This document shows positions 31,190 through 44,700 of a stretch of DNA of 64,000 nt, one piece after another. The stretch's first letter is position 1, and the number at the start of each line of letters is the position of its first letter. A program made the position numbers and the translations under genes. The stretch is from NCBI GenBank assembly GCA_037951105.1, contig JBAMJV010001310.1, positions 186,001-250,000 on the forward strand, read 5' to 3'. The notes under the pieces were generated by a model. That model was not told where the DNA came from. It saw only the letters and a list, made by a program, of their open reading frames with translations, and made no database searches. The stretch comes from Echinarachnius parma. Taxonomy: Eukaryota > Echinodermata > Echinoidea > Clypeasteroida > Echinarachniidae.

Positions 31190-34100
31190 ATATTGTACGG
31201 GGGGGGGGGGGGGGAGGGGGCGACGGTTTAAAGGGACACCCTGTATGGTCTGAAGGCATTCATACATTCTATCATATAGGAAATGCGTGATTAGTATGTT
31301 TGGTAGAACAAACTGTCCCATCCTAGATGTTTGTACTATATAATAATCAACAAAATACAGAAGATTTCACGACAAAATATTAAACTATAAGTAGGTGGTG
31401 TCGGTTTAAAGGACGCCCTACACGGTCTGAAATCATCCATATACAATAATGCACACTATAGACTATGCGTCATTCCCTTTAAATTTCATATGTCCCTATC
31501 CAGATCTCTGTATTATATAATAATCAACAAATACAGCAAATTTCAAGTCAAAATATTAAAGTATAGTCGGGCGCCGACGGTTTAAAGGACGCTCTGCACG
31601 GTCTGAAAGCATCCATATACAAGAATGCACAAATTATAGACTATGCGTCATACCCTTTAAATTTCAACATCTTTATCTCGGGTTGCTACAAGATGTCCCC
31701 ATCCAGATCTCTGTATTATATAATAATCAACAAATACAGCAAATTTCAAGTCAAAATATTAAAGTATAGTCGGGCGCCGACGGTTTAAAGGACGCCCTGC
31801 ACGGTCTGAAATCATCCATATACAAGAATGCACAAATTATAGACTATGCGTCATACCCTTTAAATTTCAACATCTTTATCTCAGGTTGCTACAAGATGTC
31901 CCCATCCAGATATCTGTATTATATAATAATCAACAAATACAGCAAATTTCAAGTCAAAATATTAAAGTATAGTCGGGCGCCGACGGTTTAAAGGACGCTC
32001 TGCACGGTCTGAAAGCATCCATATACAAGAATGCACAAATTATAGACTATGCGTCATACCCTTTAAATTTCAACATCTTTATCTCGGGTTGCTACAAGAT
32101 GTCCCCATCCAGATCTCTGTATTATATAATAATCAACAAATACAGCAAATTTCAAGTCAAAATATTAAAGTATAGTCGGGCGCCGACGGTTTAAAGGACG
32201 CCCTGCACGGTCTGAAATCATCCATATACAAGAATGCACAAATTATAGACTATGCGTCATACCCTTTAAATTTCAACATCTTTATCTCAGGTTGCTACAA
32301 GATGTCCCCATCCAGATCTCTGTATTATATAATAATCAACAAATACAGCAAATTTCAAGTCAAAATATTAAAGTATAGTTGGGCGCCGACGGTTTAAAGG
32401 ACGCCCTGCACGGTCTGAAAGCATCCATATACAAGAATGTACGCTATAGACTATGCGTCATTCCCTTTAAATTTCAACATCCTTATCTCGGGTTGCTACA
32501 AGATGTCCCCATCCAGATCTCTGTATTATATAATAATCAACAAATACAGCAAATTTCAAGTCAAAATATTAAAGTATAGTCGGACGCTGACGGTTTAAAG
32601 GACGCCCTGCACGGTCTGAAAGCATCCATATACAAGAATGCACGCTATAGACTATGCGTCATTCCCTTTAAATTTCAACATCTTTATCTCGGGTTGCTAC
32701 AAGATGTCCCCATCCAGATCTCTGTATTATATAATAATCAACAAATACAGCAAATTTCAAGTCAAAATATTAAAGTATAGTCGGGCGCCGACGGTTTAAA
32801 GGACGCCCTGCACGGTCTGAAATCATCCATATACAAGAATGCACAAATTATAGACTATGCGTCATACCCTTTAAATTTCAACATCTTTATCTCAGGTTGC
32901 TACAAGATGTCCCCATCCAGATATCTGTATTATATAATAATCAACAAATACAGCAAATTTCAAGTCAAAATATTAAAGTATAGTCGGGTGCCGGCGGTTT
33001 AAAGGACGCCCTGCACGGTCTGAAAGCATCCATATAGAAGAATGCACACTATAGACTATGCGTCATTCCCTTTAAATGTCAACATCTTTATCTCAGGTTG
33101 CTACAAGATGTCCCCATCCAGATCTCTGTATTATATAATAATCAACAAATCAGCAAATTTTAAGTCAAAATATTAAAGTATAGTCGGGCGCCGACGGTTT
33201 AAAGGACGCCCTGCACGGTCTGAAAGCATCCATATACAAGAATGCACGCTATAGACTATGCGTCATTCCCTTTAAATTTCAACATCTTTATCTCGGGTTG
33301 CTACAAGATGTCCCCATCCAGACCTCTGTATTATATAATAATCAACAAATACAGCAAATTTCAAGTCAAAATATTAAAGTATAGTCGGACGCTGACGGTT
33401 TAAAGGAAGCCCTGCACGGTCTGAAAGCATCCATATACAAGAATGCACACTATAGACTATGCGTCAATCCCTTTAAATTTCAACATCTTTATCTCGGGTT
33501 GCTACAAGATGTCCCCAACCAGATCTCTGTATTATATAATAATCAACAAATACAGCAAATTTCAATTCAAAATGTTAAAGTATAGTCGGGCGCCGACGGT
33601 TTAAAGGACGCCCTGCACGGTCTGAAAGCATCCATATACAAGAATGCACGCTATAGACTATGCGTCATTCCCTTTAAATTTCAACATCTTTATCTCGGGT
33701 TGCTACAAGATGTCCCCATCCAGATCTCTGTATTATATAATAGTCAACAAATACAGCAAATTTCAAGTCAAAATATTAAAGTATAGTCGGGCGCCGACGG
33801 TTTAAAGGACGCCCTGCACGGTCTGAAATCATCCATATACAAGAATGCACACTATAGACTATGCGTCATTCCCTTTAAATTTCAACATCTTTATCTCGGG
33901 TTGCTACAAGATGTCCCCATCCAGATCTCTGTATTATATAATAATCAACAAATACAGCAAATTTCAAGTCAAAATATTAAAGTATAGTCGGGCGCCGACG
34001 GTTTAAAGGACGCCCTGCACGGTCTGAAATCATCCATATACAAGAATGCACAAATTATAGACTATGCGTCATACCCTTTAAATTTCGACATCTTTATGTC

Positions 34101-36994
34101 AGGTTGCTACAAGATGTCCCCATCCAGATCTCTGTATTATATAATAATCAACAAATGCAGCAAATTTCAAGTCAAAATATTAAAGTATAGTCGGGTGCCG
34201 GCGGTTTAAAGGACGCCCTGCACGGTCTGAAAGCATCCATATAGAAGAATGCACACTATAGACTATGCGTCATTCCCTTTAAATTTCAACATCTTTATCT
34301 CAGGTTGCTACAAGATGTCCCCATCCAGATCTCTGTATTATATAATAATCAACAAATACAGCAAATTTCAAGTCAAAATATTAAAGTATAGTTGGGCGCC
34401 GACGGTTTAAAGGACGCCCTGCACGGTCTGAAAGCATCCATATACAAGAATGCACGCTATAGACTATGCGTCATTCCCTTTAAATTTCAACATCCTTATC
34501 TCGGGTTGCTACAAGATGTCCCCATCCAGATCTCTGTATTATATAATAATCAACAAATACAGCAAATTTCAAGTCAAAATATTAAAGTATAGTCGGACGC
34601 TGACGGTTTAAAGGACGCCCTGCACGGTCTGAAAGCATCCATATACAAGAATGCACACTATAGACTATGCGTCATTCCCTTTAAATTTCAACATCTTTAT
34701 CTCGGGTTGCTACAAGATGTCCCCATCCAGATCTCTGTATTATATAATAATCAACAAATACAGCAAATTTCAAGTCAAAATATTAAAGTATAGTCGGGCG
34801 CCGACGGTTTAAAGGACGCCCTGCACGGTCTGAAATCATCCATATACAAGAACGCACAAATTATAGACTATGCGTCATACCCTTTAAATTTCAACATCTT
34901 TATCTCAGGTTGCTACAAGATGTCCCCATCCAGATCTCTGTATTATATAATAATCAACAAATACAGCAAATTTCAAGTCAAAATATTAAAGTATAGTCGG
35001 GTGCCGGCGGTTTAAAGGACGCCCTGCACGGTCTGAAATCATCCATATACAAGAATGCACAAATTATAGACTATGCGTCATACCCTTTAAATTTGAACAT
35101 CTTTATCTCAGGTTGCTACAAGATGTCCCCATCCAGATCTCTGTATTATATAATAATCAACAAATACAGCAAATTTCAAGTCAAAATATTAAAGTATAGT
35201 CGGGTGCCGGCGGTTTAAAGGACGCCCTGCACGGTCTGAAAGCATCCATATACAAGAATGCACAAATTATAGACTATGCGTCATACCCTTTAAATTTCAA
35301 CATCTTTATCTCAGGTTGCTACAAGATGTCCCCATCCAGATCTCTGTATTATATAATAATCAACAAATACAGCAAATTTCAAGTCAAAATATTAAAGTAT
35401 AGTCGGGCGCCGACGGTTTAAAGGACGCCCTGCACGGTCTGAAATCATCCATATACAAGAATGCACACTATAGACTATGCGTCATTCCCTTTAAATTTCA
35501 ACATCTTTATCTCGGGTTGCTACAAGATGTCCCCATCCAGATCTCTGTATTATATAATAATCAACAAATCAGCAAATTTCAAGTCAAAATATTAAAGTAT
35601 AGTCGGGCGCCGACGGTTTAAAGGACGCCCTGCACGGTCTGAAAGCATCCATATACAAGAATGCACGCTATAGACTATGCGTCATTCCCTTTAAATTTCA
35701 ACATCTTTATCTCGGGTTGCTACAAGATGTCCCCATCCAGATCTCTGTATTATATAATAATCAACAAATACAGCAAATTTCAAGTCAAAATATTAAAGTA
35801 TAGTCGGACGCTGACGGTTTAAAGGACGCCCTGCACGGTCTGAAAGCATCCATATACAAGAATGCACACTATAGACTATGCGTCATTCCCTTTAAATGTC
35901 AACATCTTTATCTCGGGTTGCTACAAGATGTCCCCAACCAGATCTCTGTATTATATAATAATCAACAAATACAGCAAATTTCAATTCAAAATGTTAAAGT
36001 ATAGTCGGGCGCCGACGGTTTAAAGGACGCCCTGCACGGTCTGAAAGCATCCATATACAAGAATGCACGCTATAGACTATGCGTCATTCCCTTTAAATTT
36101 CAACATCTTTATCTCGGGTTGCTACAAGATGTCCCCATCCAGATCTCTGTATTATATAATAGTCAACAAATACAGCAAATTTCAAGTCAAAATATTAAAG
36201 TATAGTCGGGCGCCGACGGTTTAAAGGACGCCCTGCACGGTCTGAAATCATCCAGATACAAGAATGCACACTATAGACTATGCGTCATTCCCTTTAAATT
36301 TCAACATCTTTATGTCAGGTTGCTACAAGATGTCCCCATCCAGATCTCTGTATTATATAATAATCAACAAATGCAGCAAATTTCAAGTCAAAATATTAAA
36401 GTATAGTCGGGTGCCGGCGGTTTAAAGGACGCCCTGCACGGTCTGAAAGCATCCATATAGAAGAATGCACACTATAGACTATGCGTCATTCCCTTTAAAT
36501 TTCAACATCTTTATCTCAGGTTGCTACAAGATGTCCCCATCCAGATCTCTGTATTATATAATAATCAACAAATACAGCAAATTTCAAGTCAAAATATTAA
36601 AGTATAGTCGGGCGCCGACGGTTTAAAGGACGCCCTGCACGGTCTGAAAGCATCCATATACAAGAATGCACAAATTATAGACTATGCGTCATACCCTTTA
36701 AATTTCAACATCTTTATCTCAGGTTGCTACAAGATGTCCCCATCCAGATCTCTGTATTATATAATAATCAACAAATACAGCAAATTTCAAGTCAAAATAT
36801 TAAAGTATAGTCGGGTGCCGGCGGTTTAAAGGACGCCCTGCACGGTCTGAAATCATCCATATACAAGAATGCACAAATTATAGACTATGCGTCATACCCT
36901 TTAAATTTGAACATCTTTATCTCAGGTTGCTACAAGATGTCCCCATCCAGATCTCTGTATTATATAATAATCAACAAATACAGCAAATTTCAAG
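31190..36994 (+). repeat. Satellite array 1: 201/203-bp units, about 28 copies
   Basis: The GGTTTAAAGGACGCCCTGCA landmark recurs at 201 or 203 bp from 31,578 to 36,822. The 203-bp units carry GCACAAATTATAGAC with TCATACCC; the 201-bp units carry GCACACTATAGAC or GCACGCTATAGAC with TCATTCCC. The array opens with a divergent leader (31,190-31,400, GACACCCTGTATGGTCTGAA). Higher-order structure: GTTGGGCGCC recurs 2,013 bp apart (10 units) and CCCCAACCAGATC 2,420 bp apart (12 units). Each 201-bp unit is open for 66 codons to TAG, but the 203-bp units break this frame. Confidence 0.97.
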
Positions 36995-39900
36995 TTTGTC
37001 GTACAAACGATCAGAATACGACGTCATTATGACGTATTTTAAAGACCATTTTTGACATGATGACTTATGTCGTATAAAAGACGTAAAATTGACGTCATTA
37101 TAACATCTTTAAACGACCATTTTCCCACTATTTATTTTTGTCGTAGGAAAGACGTAAAAACGATGTCATTATAACGTCGTTCAAAGACCATTTTTAAGAA
37201 TGTATTATTGTCGTATAGAAGACATGATAACGACGTCTTTATAATGTCGTTTAAAACCATTTTTGCCATACGGGTTTATGTCGTATCAATAACGCTATAA
37301 AGACGTAAGTTTGACGTCTTTTCAAGACCAATTTTTTGCCATCATTTTTTGTCGTATGGACGCCCTTTTTACGACGTTAATGTGACGTATTTCAAAGACC
37401 ATATTCCAATTGTTTTTTGTCGTATGGAAGGACGTAAAAATTACGTTAATATTACGTCATTTAAAGATCACTTTTTCAGTATTTATTTTTGTCGTATAGA
37501 AGACGTAACAACGACGTCTTTATGATGTCTTTGAAAGACTATTTTGCCATCATTTTTTGTCGTATGGACGACCACTTTACGACGTCATTTTGAAGTCTTT
37601 TCAAGACTATTTTTTTGCCATCATTTTTTGTCGTATGGACGACCTTTTTACTACGTCATTTTGACGTCTTTCAAAGACCATTTTTTTTCACTATTTATTT
37701 TGTCATAAAAACGTCTAAAAATTGACGTCTTGATGATGTCTTTTAAAGACTATTTTTGCCATTATGGTTTGTGTCGTACGACGACGTTAATACGACGTCA
37801 TTATGATGTGATTTCAAGACTAGTTTTTGCCATCATTTATTGTCGTATGGACGACCTTTTTACAACGTCATTGTGACGTCTTTCAAAGACCATTTTTTCC
37901 AATGCTTTTTCGTCATATTAAGGATGTAAAAACGACGTCATTATCACGTCATTAAAAGATTATTTTTAAGTATTTATTTTGTAGTATAAAATACGTTATA
38001 ACGACGTCTTTATGATGTCTTTGAAAGTCCATTTTTGCAATTAAGGTTTGTGTCCTACGGACAACATTATTAAGACGTCATTTTGACGTCTTTTCAAGAC
38101 TATTGTTTGCCATCATTTTTTGTCGTATGGACGATCACTTTACGACGTCATTTTGAAGTCTTTTCAAGACTAGTTTTTTTGCCATCATTTTTTGTCGTAT
38201 GGACGAACTTTTTACTACGTCATGTTGACGTCTTTCAAAGACCATTTTTTCACTATTTATTTTGTCATAAAAAATTCTTAAAATTGACGTCTTCATGATG
38301 TCTTTTAAAGACTATTTTTGCCATTATGGTTAGTGTCGTACGTACGACGACGTTAATATGACGTCATTATGATGTGTTTGCAAGACTAGTTTTTGCCATC
38401 ATTTAATGTCGTATGGACGACCTTTTTACAACGTCATTGTGACGTCTTTCAAAGACCATTTTTCCAATGCTTTTTCGTCATATTAAGAATGTAAAAACGA
38501 CGTCATTATCACGTCATTAAAAGATAATTTTTAAGTATTTATTTTGTAGTATAAAAGGCTTTATAATGACGTCTTTATAATGTCTTTGAAAGGACCATTT
38601 TTGCCATTAAGGTTTGTGTCGTACGCACGACAATATTAAGACGTCATTTTGACGTCTTTACAAGACTAGTTTTTGCCATCATTTTTTGTCGTATGAACGA
38701 CCTCATTACGTCATTGTGACGTCTTTTAAAAAACATTTTTTCCAATTATTTTTTGTCGTATAGACGACGTTATTACAACGTGATTATGACGTCTTTCAAA
38801 GACATTTAAACAATTATTTTGGCGTATGGACGACCTTTTTATGACGTCAATAAGACGTCTTTATGTCGTCTAAATGGCGTAATTTATGGTACAAATTGAC
38901 GTCTTCAAGACGTCGTAAAGACGCCTTTTCGGAAAAAGATACGTCATTATCACGTCAAAATATGACGTCTATATGACGGTAAACGCAGGTGCAAAATCTT
39001 CAGTTTTTGACGTGAATTTACGACGTCTTAAAGACGACGTACATAAGGTGGATATGACGTCAAATCCAGACGTAACAATCACGTCTTATATTGACCAATA
39101 AGACGTCTTTATGTCGTCTAAATGGCGTAATTTATGGTACAAATTGACGTCTTCAAGACGTCGTAAAGACGCCTTTTCGGAAAAAAAACACGTCATTTTC
39201 ACGTCAAAATATGACGTCTATATGACGGTAAACGCGGGTGCAAAATCTTCACTTTTTGACGTGAATTTAAGACGTCTTTAAGACGACGTGCACGACGAAA
39301 AACGACGTCAATTTGACGTCATTTTTACCAGTGTTTGCTATCAGGGATTCATTATTGGCTGTAGGCCATGTTGTTGGATCATACATAAGCCATATATGGT
39401 TTATGTTGGAACTGTGTATGACACTAAATACAATATTTATGTGGGAGTTGTGCATATTTATTAGTGCGTCAATTATTTGCTTTCTTCGTGAAAAATATAT
39501 CAAATCATAACACGCTTTCCCAGATGCAGTTAATCTTGAGCCCGAACTTCCTATCTAGGTATGCACCAGATTGCACAATTTCAAATTCATAAATGCAAAA
39601 TCTTTCTTACCGTGGGAGGGGGATACCCCCTCCCAAACCCTCCCCCTCCCTCCCTGCCCCAGCCCTCAGGCGCTTCGCTCCATCGGGACTCATTATTGGC
39701 AGTGTGTTGTTGGATCATACATAATGTTGCATAATTATGGTTTATGTTGTGTTGTGTGTGTGTGTTTTGGGGTACATAATATTTATTAGTGTGTCAATTA
39801 TTTGTTTTCTACGTGAAAAATATATTAAAACTTTCTGGTCGATCAAATCATATCACGCTTTCCCAAATACAGCCGAATTTCCTATCTAGGTATGCATCAG

Positions 39901-41785
39901 ATTGCACAATTTCAAGTCCAAAAATGCAAAAACTCCCTACCGTGGGAGGGGGGACACCCCCCTCCCACACCCTCCCCCCGCTCAGTCGCTTCGCTCCCTC
40001 GCAATGTCTCACTCTCACCTCTGGCTCAAACTTGGCAACCCAGAGTGTGGTTGGGCATGAGCCCCCCCTATACACACCAAAATTGTGAGCCCCCTTGGGG
40101 TTTTGCCCCCCCCCCCCAATCCAAAACTGCTTCCGGCGCGCCTGCCTCTGACCTAATAAAACAAATATGCAATTTAGCTGATTATCTGTATAATGCTAAT
40201 TCTACAACAAATTGTCAAGGTTGCCAAGGTAACATTGCTAAATTATCTAAAGAAACCTTTAAGCACATGAGAAAAAACAAACAAATATTGGACTGTCTAC
40301 AACCTATTATCGCCTACAGGAATAATTCATCATCGATTATAAACGATAGTATCAAAGTGGAAATAACCCAATGATGCCAGGGTGGTAATATTGCTAGATT
40401 TCCTAAAGAATCCCTTTAGAACATGAGTAAAAACAAACAAACAAATATTGGACTTATGAACGTCTACAACATAATAGGATCGCCTACAGGAATAATTCAT
40501 GATCAATTATAAACGATCGTATCAAAGTGGAAATAACCCAATGATCCCAAGGTGGTAATATTGCTAAATTTTCTAAAGAAACCTTTTAGAACATGAATAA
40601 CAAAAGAAAATACAGTAGGACTTATGATTAACGTCTTCAGGTCTAATGGATACAGGATTCATTCATGATCGATTATAAACAATCGCATTAGAGTGCAAAG
40701 TAAAATTCCAATTTTTATAACTATTTACATTGAAAACATTGTTATTATGATCTTGTTTTTGCAGATATTAAAACTAATATAAATACCAACCTGTTTTTAA
40801 TATTTTCAACATGATTTGCAAATTAATTATTTAGGCATCAACTCTTTGAAATACTAAACAGTCAATACTAACCATTTAAATCTCACATACTAAGAAGCGG
40901 GATATATATACGGAACCTATACGACAACTGATCAGTAAGGTGTTAGACGTAGGTTATAGGATAGGATAGGTTTAGGATTTAGGAATAGGATAGGATTATG
41001 TGTTATATGTTATAAAACTGTTGACTGTGGAATATACTACAAGACATAACCATCTCAATGTTTTAATTTTTAATAATGTAAAAATCGCTTCAAAATATGA
41101 CGTCAATACGACGTCTTTTCGTCATAAAAAGACGTCGTTAGCACGTCAAAATATGACGTCTATATGTCGTGAAACGCGGGTGCAAAATCTTCATTTTTTG
41201 ACGTGAATTTATGACGTCTTTAAGACGACGTACACGACTTGAAAATCACGTCAAATCAATACGTAAAAATCACGTCTTATATTGACCAATAAGACGTCTT
41301 TATGTTGTCTTAATAACGTAATTAATGGTACAAATTGACGACTTAAAGACGTCATAAAGACGCCTTTTCGGAAAAAAATATGTCAATATCACGTCAAAAT
41401 ATGACGTCGATATCACGGTAAACGCGGGTGCAAAATCTTCACTTTTTGACGTTAATTTACGACGTCTTAAAGACGACGTACACAAGGTGAAAATCACGTC
41501 AAATCCAGACGTAAAAATCACGTCTTATTTTGACCAATACGACGTCTTTATGTTGTCTTAATAACGTAATTAATGGTACAAATTGACAACTTAAAGACGT
41601 CATAAAGACGCCTTTTCGGAAAAAAAATACGTCAATATCACGTCAAAATATGACGTCGATATCACGGTAAACGCGGGTGCAAAATCTTCACTTTTTGACG
41701 TTAATTTAAGACGTCGTTAAGACGACGTACCCGACGTAAAATGACGTAAATTTGACGTAATTTTTACCAGTGTCTGCTATCAGGG
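36995..41785 (-). mobile_element. GACGTC-rich element X, copy 1 (5' truncated, inverted relative to copy 2)
   Basis: Left part: degenerate ~70-bp units of the form GTCGTATGGACGAC...GACGTC...CAAAGACCATTTTT (37,000-38,850), then ~245-bp units with CGCGGGTGCAAAATCTTCA. A terminus TTACCAGTGTTTGCTATCAGGG follows at about 39,346, then a core (39,350-41,090) and more ~245-bp units to the terminus GTCTGCTATCAGGG at 41,785. The outer left terminus present in copy 2 is missing here; the sequence starts in satellite at TGTCGTACAAACG. No transposase frame. Confidence 0.85.
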
Positions 41786-44700
41786 CCTGCATGGTCTGAA
41801 GGCATTAATACATTCTATCATATAGGAAATGCGTGATTAGTATGTTTGGTAGAACAAACTGACACATCCTAGATGTTTGTACTATATAATAATCAACAAA
41901 ATACAGAAGATTTCACGACAAAATATTAAACTATAAGTAGGTGGTGTCGGTTTAAAGGACGCCCTGCACGGTCTGAAAGCATCCATATACAAGAATGCAC
42001 ACTATAGACTATGCGTCATTCCCTTTAAATTTCAACATCTTTATCTCGGGTTGCTACAATATGTCCCCATCCAGATCTCTGTATTATATAATAATCAACA
42101 AATACAGCAAATTTCAAGACAAAATATTAAAGTATAGTCGGGCGCCGACGGTTTAAAGGACGCCCTGCACGGTCTGAAAGCATCCATATACAAGAATGCA
42201 CACTATAGACTATGCGTCATTCCCTTTAAATTTCAACATCTTTATCTCGGGTTGCTACAAGATGTCCCCATCCAGATCTCTGTATTATATAGTAATCAAC
42301 AAATACAGCAAATTTCAAGTCAAAATATTAAAGTATAGTCGGGCGCCGACGGTTTAAAGGACGCCCTGCACGGTCTGAAAGCATCCATATATAAGAATGA
42401 ACACTATATAGACTATGCGTCATTCCCTTTAAATTTCAACATCTTTATCTCAGGTTGCTACAATATGTCCCCATCCAGATCTCTGTAATATATAATAATC
42501 AGCAAATACAGCAAATTTCAAGTCAAAATATTAAAGTATAGTCGGGCGCCGACGCTTTAAAGGACGCCCTGCACGGTCTGAAATCATCCATATACAAGAA
42601 TGCACACTATATAGACTATGCGTCATTCCCTTTAAATTTCAACATCTTTATCTCGGGTTGCTACAAGATGTCCCCATCCAGATCTCTGTATTATATAATA
42701 ATCAACAAATACAGCAAATTTCAAGACAAAATATTAAAGTATAGTCGGGCGCCGACGGTTTAAAGGACGCCCTGCACGGTCTGAAATCATCCATATACAA
42801 AAATGCACAATATAGACTATGCGTCATTCCTTTTAAATTTCAACATCTTTATCTCGGGTTGCTACAAGATGTCCCCATCCAGATCTCTGTATTATATAAT
42901 AATCAACAAATACAGCAAATTTCATGTCAAAACGTTAAAGTATAGTCGGGCGCCGACGGTTTAAAGGACGCCCTGCACGGTCTGAAATCATCCATATACA
43001 AGAATGCACACTATATAGACTATATGCGTCATTCCCTTTAAATTTCAACATCTTTATCTCAGGTTGCTACAAGATGTCCCCATCCAGATCTCTGTATTAT
43101 ATAATAATCAACAAATACAGCAAATTTCAAGACAAAATATAAAAGTATAGTCGGTCGCCGACGGTTTAAAGGACGCCCTGCACGGTCTGAAAGCATCCAT
43201 ATACAAAAATCCACATTATAGACTATGCGTCATTCCCTTTAAATTTCAACATCTTTATCTCAGGTTGCTACAAGATGTCCCCATCGAGATCTCTGTATTA
43301 TATAATAATCAACAAATACAGCACCTTTCACTTCAAAATATTAAAGTATAGTTGGGCGCCGACGGTTTAAAGGACGCCCTGCACGGTCTGAAAGCATCCA
43401 TATTCAAGAATGCACACTATAGACTATGCGTCATTCCCTTTAAATTTCAACATCTTTATCTCGGGTTGCTACAAGATGTCCCCAACCAGATCTCTGTATT
43501 ATATAATAATCAACAAATACAGCAAATTTCAATTCAAAATGTTAAAGTATAGTCGGGCGCCGACGGTTTAAAGGACGCCCTGCACGGTCTGAAAGCATCC
43601 ATATACAAGAATGCACACTATAGACTACTGTATGCGTCATTCCCGTTAAATTTCAACATCTTTATCTCGGGTTGCTACAAGATGTCCCCATCCAGATCTC
43701 TGTATTATATAATGATCAACACATACAGCAAATTTCAAGTCAAAATATTAAAGTATAGTCGGTCGCCGACGGTTTAAAGGACGCCCTGCACGGTCTGAAA
43801 TCATCCATATACAAGAATGCACACTATATAGACTATGCGTCATTCCCTTTAAATTTCAACATCTTTATCTCAGGTTGCTACAAGATGTCGCCATCCAGAC
43901 CTCTGTATTATATAATAATCAACAAATACAGCAAATTTCAAGTCAAAATATTAAAGTATAGTCGGGCGCCGACGGTTTAAAGGACGCCCTGCACGGTCTG
44001 AAACCATCCATATACAAGAATGCACACTATATAGACTATGCGTCATTCCCTTTACATTTCAACATCTTTATCTCGGGTTGCTACAAGATGTCCCCATCCA
44101 GATCTCTGTATTATATAATAATCAACAAATACAGCAAATTTCAAGTCAAAATATTAAAGTATAGTCGGGCGCCGACGGTTTAAAGGACGCCCTGCACGGT
44201 CTGAAAGCATCCACATACAAGAATGCACACTATATAGACTATGCGTCATTCCCTTTAAATTTCAACATCTTTATCTCAGGTTGCTACAAGATGTCCCCAT
44301 CCAGATCTCTGTATTATATAATAAACAACAAATACAGCAAATTTCAAGTCAAAATATTAAAGTATAGTCGGGCGCCGACGGTTTAAAAGACGCCCTGCAC
44401 GGTCTGAAAGCATCCATATACAAGAATGCGCACTATATAGACTATGCGTCATTCCCTTTAAATTTCAACATCTTTATCTCGGGTTGCTACAATATGTCCA
44501 AATCCAGATCTCTGTATTATATAATAATCAACAAATACAGCAAATTTCAAGACAAAATATTAAAGTATAGTCGGGCGCCGACGGTTTAAAGGACGCCCTG
44601 CACGGTCTGAAAGCATCCATATACAAGAATGCACACTATATACTATGCGTCATTCCCTTTAAATTTCAACATCTTTATCTCGGGTTGCTACAAGATGTCC

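Noticed and set aside
30779-31321. 180-codon minus frame crossing the satellite leader
   Set aside because: Runs through G/C homopolymer and two different repeats; proline run from poly-G. Not a gene.
32379-32579. 66-codon open frames repeated through the satellite (also 34,392, 43,352, 46,803)
   Set aside because: They start at TTG or TCG, exist only because the unit is 201 bp, and are broken by 203-bp variants; no family resemblance. Treated as satellite, with a note in the findings.
38083-38298. Frame with LPSFFVVWT repeated
   Set aside because: Translation of the ~70-bp GACGTC repeat of element X.
37000-38850. Possible CRISPR-like array (regularly spaced short repeats)
   Set aside because: The host is a eukaryote, units are contiguous and degenerate with no unique spacers.
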